Shown: positions 27,056 to 34,836 of the stretch, in pieces
Layout: each line of letters opens with the position of its first letter
How positions within the stretch are numbered: position 1 is the first letter of the stretch
Assembly (NCBI RefSeq): GCF_010894435.1
Contig: NZ_JAAIXZ010000010.1
Coordinates: forward strand, 206,253-270,252
DNA from: Pyxidicoccus trucidator
GTDB lineage: Bacteria > Myxococcota > Myxococcia > Myxococcales > Myxococcaceae
Reading direction: 5' to 3'
Length of the DNA stretch: 64,000 nt
Program-made: the position numbers and the translations under genes
The notes under the pieces: generated by a model
The model's database searches: none
The model's input: the letters and a program-made list of their open reading frames with translations, nothing else
Told to the model about the DNA's origin: nothing

Positions 27056-28315
27056 GTGAAGGTCCTGCTGCTCGGTTCCGGAGGCCGTGAGCACGCGCTC
27101 GCGTGGAAGCTGTCCCAGAGCCCCCGGCTCACCCGCCTGCTGTGTGGCCCCGGCAACCCGGGCACCGCGCGGCTGGCCACCAACGTCCCCGTGCGGCCCG
27201 ACGTGCCGGACGAGGTGGTGGCGTTGGCGAAGCGCGAGGCGGTGGACCTGGTTGTGGTGGGGCCCGAGGCGCCGCTTGTGGCGGGGGTGGCGGACGCGCT
27301 GGCCAGGGCGGGCATCCCCTGCTTCGGCCCGGTGGCGGGCGCGGCCCTCATCGAGGGCTCCAAGGCCTTCGCCAAGGAAATCATGGCCGAGGCGGGCGTG
27401 CCCACCGCGGCCTTCCGCACCTTCACGGACGTGACGCAGGCGGAGGCGTACGCGGTGGCGCAGGGCCGCATCGTCGTCAAGGCGGACGGACTGGCCGCGG
27501 GCAAGGGTGTCATCGTCGCGCACGACGTGGAGGCCGCTCGCGCGGCGGTGCGCGCGGTGGGCGCCATGGGCGAGGCGGGCCAGACGATGGTCCTGGAGGA
27601 GCTGCTGGAGGGCGAGGAGGTCTCCGCCATGGCCCTCTGCGACGGCGAGCGCTATGTGATGCTGCCGCTGTCGCAGGACCACAAGCGCGTGGGCGATGGG
27701 GACACGGGGCCCAACACCGGCGGCATGGGCGCGTACAGCCCGGCGCCGTTCCTGTCCGAGTCGCAGCTGGCCGAGGTGGGAGAGCGCGTCGTCGCGCCCA
27801 CGCTGACGGTGCTGCGCCGTCGCGGAATTCCGTTCCGGGGCGTGCTGTATGCGGGGCTGATGCTCACGCGAAGCGGGCCGAAGGTGCTGGAGTTCAACGC
27901 GCGCTTCGGCGACCCGGAGACGCAGGTGCTGATGATGCAGCTGGGCGAGGACCTGCTGCCCCTGGTGGACGCCTGCGCGCGGGGCCGGCTGGAGCCCCGG
28001 CCGCTGGTGTCCAACTCCGGCGCCTCGGTGGGCGTGGTGCTGGCGGCGCAGGGCTACCCGGACGCGCCTCGCAAGGGGCAGCGCATCGACGGGCTGGACG
28101 CGGTGCCGCCGGACGCGACGGTGTTCCTGGCCGGCGTGGAGGCGAAGGACGGCGCGCTGGTGACGAGCGGCGGCCGGGTGCTGACGGTGTGCGCGCGCGG
28201 CGAGGACCTGGCGCGGGCGCGTGAGCGGGCCTACGCGGCGGCGGAGGCGGTGCGCTTCGAGGGCATGCACTTCCGCCGGGACATCGGCGCGCGAGGGATG
28301 AAGGCGGCGTTGTGA
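27056..28315 (+). CDS. purD: Phosphoribosylamine--glycine ligase
   Basis: 419 residues starting at GTG 27056, which gives the family N-terminus (VKVLLLGSGGREHALAWKL); GTG 27050 two codons upstream is also possible. It joins glycine to phosphoribosylamine with ATP, the second step of purine synthesis. Rossmann-like PGDG loop GSGGREHA, ATP-grasp lysine strand VKADGLAAGKGV, GDGDTGPNTGGMG and metal-site EFNARFGDPETQ are all present. It overlaps the lptF start by four bases (GTGA). Confidence 0.95.
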   Translation: MKVLLLGSGGREHALAWKLSQSPRLTRLLCGPGNPGTARLATNVPVRPDVPDEVVALAKREAVDLVVVGPEAPLVAGVADALARAGIPCFGPVAGAALIEGSKAFAKEIMAEAGVPTAAFRTFTDVTQAEAYAVAQGRIVVKADGLAAGKGVIVAHDVEAARAAVRAVGAMGEAGQTMVLEELLEGEEVSAMALCDGERYVMLPLSQDHKRVGDGDTGPNTGGMGAYSPAPFLSESQLAEVGERVVAPTLTVLRRRGIPFRGVLYAGLMLTRSGPKVLEFNARFGDPETQVLMMQLGEDLLPLVDACARGRLEPRPLVSNSGASVGVVLAAQGYPDAPRKGQRIDGLDAVPPDATVFLAGVEAKDGALVTSGGRVLTVCARGEDLARARERAYAAAEAVRFEGMHFRRDIGARGMKAAL

Positions 28316-29421
28316 ATCGCGTCTCCCGCTACCTGCTCAGGGAGCTGCTGGTGCCGCTCGGCGTGTGGGTGGCGTTCATGTTCCTGCTCCTGTTCGTCAT
28401 GCAGTTCCTGCGGGGCACGGACGTGTTGCTGGGCTCCTCGGTGACGGTGGTGGACCTGGGGCGGCTGATTGCCTACCTGGCGCCGCACTTCCTGATGATG
28501 GCGCTGCCCATCGCCTTCCTGCTGGCCATCCTCCTGGGGCTGGGGCGGCTGGGCGAGGACCGGGAGCTGACCGCGCTCCAGGCGCTGGGCGTGGGGCCGA
28601 TGCGCCTGCTGGCCGCGCCGATGGGCGTGGCGGTGGCGCTCAGCGCGCTGATGATGCTGATTACCTCCACCGCGCAGCCCTGGGGCCTCACCGGGGTGAA
28701 GGAGCTGGTGAGCGAGGTCATCCGGAAGAACGTGGTGGGCGACGTGAAGTCCGGCGTCTTCTACGAGGACCTCAGTGACTTGACGCTGTACGCGGAGCGC
28801 GTGTCCCCGGATGGGCGCTGGACGAACGTGCTGCTGCACGACGACCGCGAGGCGAGCGCGCCGCTGCTGGTGCTGGCGCACCGCGGGCAGGTGGGCGTCA
28901 GCGGGCGTGGCGAGGTGCTGCGCTTCGCCCTGGAGGACGGCGAGGTCCACCGCTCCGGGCGCGCGAGCGAGGACTACAGCGTCATCCACTTCGACAAGTC
29001 GGAGATCAGCGTCGGCGTGGGCGTGTCCATGGGCAAGCGCAGCCGCTTCACCTCCGCGAAGGAAGAGCTGACGCCCATCGAGCTCATGCAGGCGGCGCGG
29101 GAGGCGGAGGAGCGGGGCGGGGACTCGCGCTCGTTCATGATGGCGCTGCACAGCCGGCTGGGGAGTGCGCTGGCGCCCATCGCCTTCGCGCTGCTGGGCA
29201 CTCCGCTGGCCATCGGCCGCCGGCAGTCGGGGCGGGCGTGGGGCTATCTGCTGACGCTGGGCGGGTATGTTCTCTACTACCTGCTGAGCCGCGCCTTCGA
29301 GCAGATGGGACAGAAGGGGCGGCTGCCGGTGGAGGTGGCCGGACAGCTGGCCAACGTCATCTTCATGCTGGTGGGCGCGGTGGCGCTGTACCGGGTGAAC
29401 CGCTCGGGGACGGTCCGGTGA
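28312..29421 (+). CDS. lptF: LPS export permease, LptF-type
   Basis: 369 residues from GTG 28312, overlapping the purD stop as GTGA. It has the LptF/LptG (YjgP/YjgQ) layout: three N-terminal membrane helices (about 13-110), a large periplasmic beta-jellyroll (about 125-260), and three C-terminal helices. The LptF-like ELTALQALGVGP coupling segment, which contacts the LptB ATPase, lies near residue 83. With LptG and LptB it extracts LPS from the inner membrane. Which of this pair is LptF and which LptG is judged by order and N-terminus only. Confidence 0.88.
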   Translation: MNRVSRYLLRELLVPLGVWVAFMFLLLFVMQFLRGTDVLLGSSVTVVDLGRLIAYLAPHFLMMALPIAFLLAILLGLGRLGEDRELTALQALGVGPMRLLAAPMGVAVALSALMMLITSTAQPWGLTGVKELVSEVIRKNVVGDVKSGVFYEDLSDLTLYAERVSPDGRWTNVLLHDDREASAPLLVLAHRGQVGVSGRGEVLRFALEDGEVHRSGRASEDYSVIHFDKSEISVGVGVSMGKRSRFTSAKEELTPIELMQAAREAEERGGDSRSFMMALHSRLGSALAPIAFALLGTPLAIGRRQSGRAWGYLLTLGGYVLYYLLSRAFEQMGQKGRLPVEVAGQLANVIFMLVGAVALYRVNRSGTVR

Positions 29422-30533
29422 AGGGCACCCTCTTCGGCTACGTGTTGCGCACGTACCTGCGCTTCGCGCTCGGCATCCTCACGGGGCTGGTGGTCATCTT
29501 CGTGGTGGTGGACTTCGTGGACCGCGCGAAGTCGTACACGGGGCCCGGCTGGGTGGAGGCCGCGGCGAGGCTGTACGGCTACAAGGCGCTGATGTCGGTG
29601 CAGCAGCTGGGGCCGGCGGCGCTGTTGCTGGCGGCGGGCACGGCGGTGTCCGCGCTGCGCAAGCAGGGCGAGGTGACGGCCATCCGCGCGCTGACGTTCG
29701 GCCCGTCCGCGCTGTACGTGCCCATCCTCGTCTGCTCGCTGACGGCGTGCGTGGGGCTGGTGGCCTTCGACGAGCTGGTGGCGACGCATGCCGGGCGGCG
29801 GGTGGATGAAATCACCACCCAGCGCTTCAACCGCGGAGGCGACTGGCGCTTCTACTACACGCCGAAGCAGTGGTTCCGGCGGGGGGACCGCATCTTCTTC
29901 CTCCGCTCGGGCAGCGCGCAGGACGGCTTCCGGGACGTGTCCATCTTCACGGTGTCGAAGGAGTTCGAGCTGCGGCAGCGGCTGGACGCGGCGGAGATGC
30001 GCTCGGTGGAGGGCACGCGCTGGCAGCTGTCGGACGTGGTGGAGCGCAGCTTCTCCGGCGAGGGGCGCACGTCGGTGCGCCAGCTCGAGTCCGCCGAGTA
30101 TGACCTCGGCGTGGCGGCCAACGTCTTCCGCATCCGCCCGGGGCGGCCGGAGCAGATGCGCGTGGCGGAGCTGCGCGAGCAGATTGCCGCGCGCAAGGAC
30201 GTGGGCCTGGCGACGCGCCAGTTCGAGCTGGCGCTGCACAACCGGTTCTCCTACCCCATGGCGGCGCTGCCCGCGGCGCTGCTGGGCGTGGGGCTGGCGC
30301 TGCGCACCAATCGCCGGGGCCACCTGACGGCGGCCATCATCGAGGGCCTGCTCACGGCGGTGGCCATGTGGGGGCTGATGGTGGTGTGCCGCACGCTGGT
30401 GCTCACGGAGCGGCTGTCGCCCTTCGTGGCCGCGTGGATGCCCACCTTCCTGCTGGTGCTGGCGGCTGGGGCAGTGTGGCTGCGGCGGGAGGGATTGCTG
30501 CAGCTGCCTCGCGGTCGGCTGACGGTGAGGTAG
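29418..30533 (+). CDS. lptG: LPS export permease, LptG-type
   Basis: 371 residues from GTG 29418, again a GTGA overlap with the previous stop. N-terminal helices (TYLRFALGILTGLVVIFVVV), the cytoplasmic coupling segment KQGEVTAIRALTFGPSAL, a periplasmic jellyroll with RIFFLRSGS, and the C-terminal helices with RFSYPMAALPAALLGVGLAL are typical. Partner of lptF; the LptB ATPase is not in view. One base separates it from the O-antigen-ligase-like gene. Confidence 0.88.
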   Translation: MKGTLFGYVLRTYLRFALGILTGLVVIFVVVDFVDRAKSYTGPGWVEAAARLYGYKALMSVQQLGPAALLLAAGTAVSALRKQGEVTAIRALTFGPSALYVPILVCSLTACVGLVAFDELVATHAGRRVDEITTQRFNRGGDWRFYYTPKQWFRRGDRIFFLRSGSAQDGFRDVSIFTVSKEFELRQRLDAAEMRSVEGTRWQLSDVVERSFSGEGRTSVRQLESAEYDLGVAANVFRIRPGRPEQMRVAELREQIAARKDVGLATRQFELALHNRFSYPMAALPAALLGVGLALRTNRRGHLTAAIIEGLLTAVAMWGLMVVCRTLVLTERLSPFVAAWMPTFLLVLAAGAVWLRREGLLQLPRGRLTVR

Positions 30534-30534
30534 C

Positions 30535-31866
30535 GTGGCGCCGCTCATGCCCTCCGTGTCCCCACCGACGGTGGACTTGCGCCTCCGCCGCGTGGTGGCC
30601 GGAGTGTTCGTGTTCTGGGCGGTGGGCCTCGTGCTGGCCGAAGTCGTGCTCCAGGTGGCGGCGGGCGCGGCGGTGCTGGTGGCGGGCCTGATGGCCGTGC
30701 GCGGGCGCCTGCGGCTGGCCCCGGACGTGCGCGCGTACGTGCTGGCCAGCCTGGCTCTGTGCGCGTGGCAGCTCGTGTCGCCCGCGGTGGCGCTGCTGAC
30801 GGGGGCGGCGTTCCGATGGCCCCGGGGCTCCCGCTATGGCCAGGTGCTGGACACGGTGGCGGGCGCGGCGGCGGCGAGCATCGGCACGGTGGGCGTGCCG
30901 TGGCTGCTGCTGGCGGCTGTGGTGGCGGGAGGCTGGCTGCTGGCGGCGGTGCTGGGGCTGTTCCAGAACCGCGTGAAGTGGCCGTGGGAGCCGCCCGCCT
31001 TCTTCAAGCTGAGCACGGGGCGCCTGCACGAGAACTTTGGCACGGAGGAGTCCCCGCGCTTCGCGGCGGGCGGCTTCTTCTTCCACCGGCTGCGCTACGC
31101 GCACGGGGCGATTGCCGCGCTGGGGCCGGCGCTGGCGGTGCTGGGCGGCTCGGATCTGGCGCGGCGGCGGGCGCTGGCCGGCGTGGTGGTGCTGGGGATG
31201 CTGGTGTCCATCTACAACGCCTTCGCGCGGGCGGCGCTGGGCGCGGCGCTGATTGTCAGCGTGGTGGCGCTGCTGCTTCTGGTGCGGGGCAGGGCCCGGC
31301 AGGTGGGGATTGCGCTGCTGACGGTGGTGGTGCTGGCGGTGGCGATGTCTCCGGCGTGGCGCGCGCGGCTGGGCAAGGCGCTGGGGAACATCTACGGCGG
31401 CGAGCGGCAGCTGGCGATGTCGGTGGGCTGGGAGCTGGTCCGTGAGAACCCGTTGACGGGCGTGGGCTTCGGCAACCACCGGCCCGCGGCCATGGCCACT
31501 GCGGACCGGACGGGCATCAACGACTTCCTCGCCACGGACTCGCACAACCTGTGGCTGACGGCGTGGGCGGAGACGGGGCTGGTGGGACTGTTGCTGCTGG
31601 CGTGCATGCACGCGCTGCTGGCTCGGGCGCTCATCCGGCGCCACCGCGCGGGCTCGCTGGCGGCCACGGGCGCGCTGCTGTCCTGGGTGGGCTTCCACGT
31701 GCTGGCGCTGGTCCACTACCTGCCGTTCCACACCAGTGTGCACCTGTCCTTCGCGCTCGTGTGGGGACTGGGGCTGTGCGAGGGCAGTGGGGTGGTGCGC
31801 GAGGATGTGCGGGGCGCGGCGCCAGAGGCGCCCTTCGCGGGCTCCATCGTTGGGAACCTGAAATAG
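30535..31866 (+). CDS. O-antigen ligase/polymerase family membrane protein
   Basis: 443 residues, start GTG 30535 one base after the lptG stop (ATG 30547 is an alternative). About ten to twelve hydrophobic segments, with the large periplasmic loop of the Wzy_C/WaaL family near 300-345 containing NPLTGVGFGNHRP and DSHNLWLTAWAETG, the conserved motifs of this family. It would join polymerised O-antigen to lipid A-core or polymerise repeat units. Position after lptFG favours LPS work. Last gene of the purH run. Confidence 0.85.
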   Translation: MAPLMPSVSPPTVDLRLRRVVAGVFVFWAVGLVLAEVVLQVAAGAAVLVAGLMAVRGRLRLAPDVRAYVLASLALCAWQLVSPAVALLTGAAFRWPRGSRYGQVLDTVAGAAAASIGTVGVPWLLLAAVVAGGWLLAAVLGLFQNRVKWPWEPPAFFKLSTGRLHENFGTEESPRFAAGGFFFHRLRYAHGAIAALGPALAVLGGSDLARRRALAGVVVLGMLVSIYNAFARAALGAALIVSVVALLLLVRGRARQVGIALLTVVVLAVAMSPAWRARLGKALGNIYGGERQLAMSVGWELVRENPLTGVGFGNHRPAAMATADRTGINDFLATDSHNLWLTAWAETGLVGLLLLACMHALLARALIRRHRAGSLAATGALLSWVGFHVLALVHYLPFHTSVHLSFALVWGLGLCEGSGVVREDVRGAAPEAPFAGSIVGNLK

Positions 31867-31933
31867 CGGCATAGTCCGGCGCGTGCTTCTTGCCACGCTG
31901 TTACACTCGTCTCCTCACCCCAGGAGGCCCCTC

Positions 31934-32263
31934 ATGCGTACGCTGAAGCTGTCCTCGTTCGTCGTGTTCGCGCTGGCCGTCGCTGCTGTCTGGCAGGTGT
32001 CGTCGGGAGCCGAAGCCTCGGCTCCGGCATCCGCGGTGGACTACGTGCGCGAGCGCCCCAGTCGCTGTGCCGGGAAGTCGTCCTCGGTCCTCTCCGCGAT
32101 GAGCACTCCCGAAGAGGGGCGCTCCTCGGCGCAGGGGCCCCGGAAAATCGAGGAGTCGGGGGCGGCACCGGGCATGTGGGGCAAGTGCAGCGACTGTTCG
32201 GACTGCCTGTCCTCCAGGGACTGCGAGCACGTCGGCAGCTTCTGCTACGAGTTCTGCCCGTAG
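31934..32263 (+). CDS. Small secreted Cys-rich protein
   Basis: 109 residues from ATG 31934, with AGGAGG seven bases upstream. A clear signal peptide (LSSFVVFALAVAAVWQ, cleavage near SGAEASA) precedes a polar, disordered-looking middle and a tail holding six cysteines in the pattern C-x2-C-x2-C-x5-C-x6-C-x3-C-P. A seventh Cys is at RPSRC. The six tail cysteines would form three disulfides or bind metal outside the cytoplasm. I do not recognise the family. It ends two bases from the convergent glycosyltransferase gene and follows the O-antigen-ligase-like gene by 67 bases. Confidence 0.72.
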   Translation: MRTLKLSSFVVFALAVAAVWQVSSGAEASAPASAVDYVRERPSRCAGKSSSVLSAMSTPEEGRSSAQGPRKIEESGAAPGMWGKCSDCSDCLSSRDCEHVGSFCYEFCP

Positions 32264-32264
32264 C

Positions 32265-33371
32265 TCACCTGTCCCGGGGAGCTGGAGCTGAAGGCGACTC
32301 CAGCACCCGCCGGTACACCGCGAGCGTGCGCCGCGCGCAGTCGTCCCAGGTGAAGCGCGCGGCCCGCTCGCGGCCCAGCTCCATCAGCTCGCTGCGCAGC
32401 ACCTCATCCCGCAGCACGCGCAGCGTCGTCTCCCGCCACATCGCCGCGTCATCCGGAGGCAGCCTCAGCGCCGCGGCGCCCACGACTTCCGGCAGCGCCG
32501 TCGCGTCCGCCACCAGCACCGGGCAGCCCGCCGCCATGGCCTCCAGCGCCGGCAGCCCGAAGCCCTCGTACTTCGACGGCAGCAGCAGCGCCGCCGCCGC
32601 GCCGTAGAACAGCGGCATGTCCTCCTCGGACAGCTCCTCCAAATCCAGCACGTTCTCGTGCAGCCCCAGCTCGTGCGCCACCGCGCCCTTGCCGGCCAGC
32701 AGCACCACCGGCACCGGCAGCTCCGCGGCGAAGTGCTTCAGCAGCTCCAGGTTCTTGAACCGCTTCGCGTTGCCCACCGCGGCCACGTACCTCGCGGGCA
32801 AGGCGTGCCGCTCGCGGAAGGCCTTCGCCTCGCTTGGTGTCGCCGGTTGGAAGCGCGGGTCCACGCCGTTGTGAATCACCTGCAGGCGGTAGGGCGACAG
32901 CTGGAGGTACTTCGCCAGCTCGTCGCGTGAGAAGTCGGACACGGTTATCAGCGCCGACGCCCGCTTCGCCCGGGGCCCCACCACCACCCGGTAGTAGAGC
33001 GCCTGCGCCGGCGAGTACTGGTCCGCGAGCGCCAGGTGGTTCGCGTCATGCAGCGTGGCCACCAGCCGGCCGCTCCAGAACAGGGGCAGGGAGAAGGAGG
33101 TGGCGTGGAACGCGTCCGGCTTCACCCGCGCCAGGTCCGCCGCCAGCGCGGGCTGCTCGAAGGGGGAGAGGAACCCCGCCAGCGAGCGGTGCTGCGGCAT
33201 GGACGGCGTGAGCGCGCCGAGCCCGGCCGGCAACCCCTCGGGTGCCACCAGCGCGGTGAAGCGCAAATCGGGCGCGAGCGCCGGCATCCGCCGGGCCAGT
33301 TCCAGCGCGTACCGGGCGATGCCATGCAGCCGGCCGCGCACCATGCGCAGGTCAAGGAGGACGTGGGCCAC
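32265..33371 (-). CDS. GT4-family glycosyltransferase
   Basis: 368 residues from GTG 33371, which gives the usual VAHVLLDLRMVRGRLHGIAR beginning of the branch; a frame-open extension to 33569 is rejected because it runs over the divergent gene. GT-B fold: N-terminal acceptor domain, C-terminal donor domain with AVGNAKRFKNLELL, and the E-x7-E signature EGFGLPALE that holds the nucleotide sugar. Mannosyl or similar transfer is common, but donor and acceptor are unknown. Divergent from a second GT4 gene at 33475 with inverted repeats in the 103-base gap. Confidence 0.87.
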   Translation of the reverse strand: MAHVLLDLRMVRGRLHGIARYALELARRMPALAPDLRFTALVAPEGLPAGLGALTPSMPQHRSLAGFLSPFEQPALAADLARVKPDAFHATSFSLPLFWSGRLVATLHDANHLALADQYSPAQALYYRVVVGPRAKRASALITVSDFSRDELAKYLQLSPYRLQVIHNGVDPRFQPATPSEAKAFRERHALPARYVAAVGNAKRFKNLELLKHFAAELPVPVVLLAGKGAVAHELGLHENVLDLEELSEEDMPLFYGAAAALLLPSKYEGFGLPALEAMAAGCPVLVADATALPEVVGAAALRLPPDDAAMWRETTLRVLRDEVLRSELMELGRERAARFTWDDCARRTLAVYRRVLESPSAPAPRDR

Positions 33372-33419
33372 GGACCCGGGCGTACCACACGCGCGGCCCT
33401 GTTTGGGGGGTGGGCAGGC

Positions 33420-33455
33420 AGACAGGCCGCCTGTCTTTCGGAACCACGCGTTCCG
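33420..33455. promoter_or_regulatory. Two inverted repeats between divergent glycosyltransferases
   Basis: AGACAGG-CCG-CCTGTCT at 33420-33436 and CGGAAC-CACGC-GTTCCG at 33439-33455, both perfect, fill much of the 103-base gap between the two GT4 genes. Symmetric sites here could let one regulator act on both promoters. Confidence 0.45.
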
Positions 33456-33474
33456 GGTGCTAGAAGCCCCTTCC

Positions 33475-34617
33475 GTGAAGGTCGCCCTGGTCCACGATTG
33501 GCTCGTCACCCACCGCGGGGGAGAGCGTGTCCTCGACGCGCTCTGCGAAGTGCTCCCGGACGCGGACATCTACACCCTTGTCCACAAGCCCGGCAGCCAG
33601 TCCCCGGCGATTGAGTCCCGCCGCATCTTCACCTCCTTCCTCCAGCACATCCCCGGCATCCACGCGCGCTACCGGCACTTCCTCCCGCTGATGCCGCGCG
33701 CAATCGAGGCCCTGCGCCTCCAGGGCGACTACGACCTGGTCCTCTCCTCCAGCCACTGCGTCGCCAAGGGACTGCGCACCCCGCCGGGCACCCCGCACCT
33801 CAGCTACGTGCACGCGCCCATGCGGTACATGTGGGACCTCTTCGACGACTACTTCGGCCCGGGCCGTGCGCGCCTGCCGGTGCGCGCCGCCGCCCACGCG
33901 GTGCGGCCGTGGCTCCAGCGGTGGGACCGCACAACGGCCTCGGGCGTGGACCGCATCGTCGCCAACAGCCACCACATCGCCGGGAAGATTCAGCGCTTCT
34001 GGGGGCGCGAGGCCACCGTCGTCCACCCCCCCGTGGCCCTGGAGCGCTTCGCCCGCCAGCCGCTGGAGGGCGGAGGGCAGGGCGGCTACTTCCTGTGGCT
34101 CGGCGCCTTCGCTCCCTACAAGCGGCTGGATGTGGCGCTGGAGGCGTTCCGCGAACTGGGCGCCCCGCTGTGGGTGGTGGGCACGGGCCAGGAGGCCTCG
34201 CGCCTCATGTCCGGGCCGGTGCCACCGAACCTGCGCTTCCTCGGCAACGTGCCGGATGACGCGCTGCCGGGCCTGTACCGCGACGCCCGCGCGCTCATCT
34301 TCACCCCCGAGGAGGACTTCGGCATCACCCCGCTGGAGGCCCAGGCCACCGGCCGCCCCGTCATCGCCTACGGCAGGGGCGGCGTGCTGGAGACGGTGAC
34401 ATCGCGCACCGGCCTCTTCTTCTACGAGCAGACGCCGGCCTCGCTCGCCGCCGCCGTGCGCCAGTTCGAGGCGTGGGAGCCCGGCTTCCGGCCGGAGGAC
34501 GCCCGCTCGCAGGCCGAGCGCTTCAGCCGCGCCGCCTTCCAGCGGGCCATGCTGGCCGAGGTGGAGGAACTCCTCAGGCTGGGGAAGTCCTCCCCAGTCC
34601 GCGCCACGGGGGTGTGA
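33475..34617 (+). CDS. GT4-family glycosyltransferase (WbaZ/mannosyl-type)
   Basis: 380 residues from GTG 33475. The opening VKVALVHDWLVTHRGGERVL and DADIYTLVHKPG are typical of WbaZ-like mannosyltransferases of O-antigen and exopolysaccharide clusters. APMRYMWDLFDDYFGPGR, FLWLGAFAPYKRLDVALEAF and the donor signature E-x7-E (EDFGITPLE) follow. It adds a sugar, probably mannose or a related hexose, to a lipid-linked repeat unit at the inner membrane (family inference). The phosphoglycosyl transferase at 34837 is next downstream and probably starts the same glycan. Confidence 0.87.
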   Translation: MKVALVHDWLVTHRGGERVLDALCEVLPDADIYTLVHKPGSQSPAIESRRIFTSFLQHIPGIHARYRHFLPLMPRAIEALRLQGDYDLVLSSSHCVAKGLRTPPGTPHLSYVHAPMRYMWDLFDDYFGPGRARLPVRAAAHAVRPWLQRWDRTTASGVDRIVANSHHIAGKIQRFWGREATVVHPPVALERFARQPLEGGGQGGYFLWLGAFAPYKRLDVALEAFRELGAPLWVVGTGQEASRLMSGPVPPNLRFLGNVPDDALPGLYRDARALIFTPEEDFGITPLEAQATGRPVIAYGRGGVLETVTSRTGLFFYEQTPASLAAAVRQFEAWEPGFRPEDARSQAERFSRAAFQRAMLAEVEELLRLGKSSPVRATGV

Positions 34618-34726
34618 CTCCGTTGTCATCCCCCTCTCCGTCTTCCGTGGCCCTCGCCTGTCCGCCACACCTGGCTGTAGGGGAGGGGTCAACGCAACCC
34701 ATTGGTTTCACGGGTTTTCTCATGCT

Positions 34727-34771
34727 AGGACACGCGCCCGTCACAGGGTGTTGATCAGGACACGTGCCCGT
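34727..34771 (+). promoter_or_regulatory. Paired direct repeats upstream of glycosyl-phosphotransferase
   Basis: AGGACACGCGCCCGT at 34727-34741 and AGGACACGTGCCCGT at 34757-34771, 14 of 15 bases identical and exactly 30 bases apart, about three helical turns. They lie 65-110 bases before the GTG of the next gene, the position expected for activator sites. Confidence 0.45.
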
Positions 34772-34836
34772 TTGCATGGGGTGCGAGTCTTGCAGCGGGG
34801 GGGGCCGCCCGTTGACCAGGCTACAGGAGTACTGCG

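Noticed and set aside
32874..33569. N-terminal extension of the minus-strand glycosyltransferase to 33569
   Set aside because: It would run over the divergent promoter and the start of the other glycosyltransferase; GTG 33371 matches the family N-terminus.
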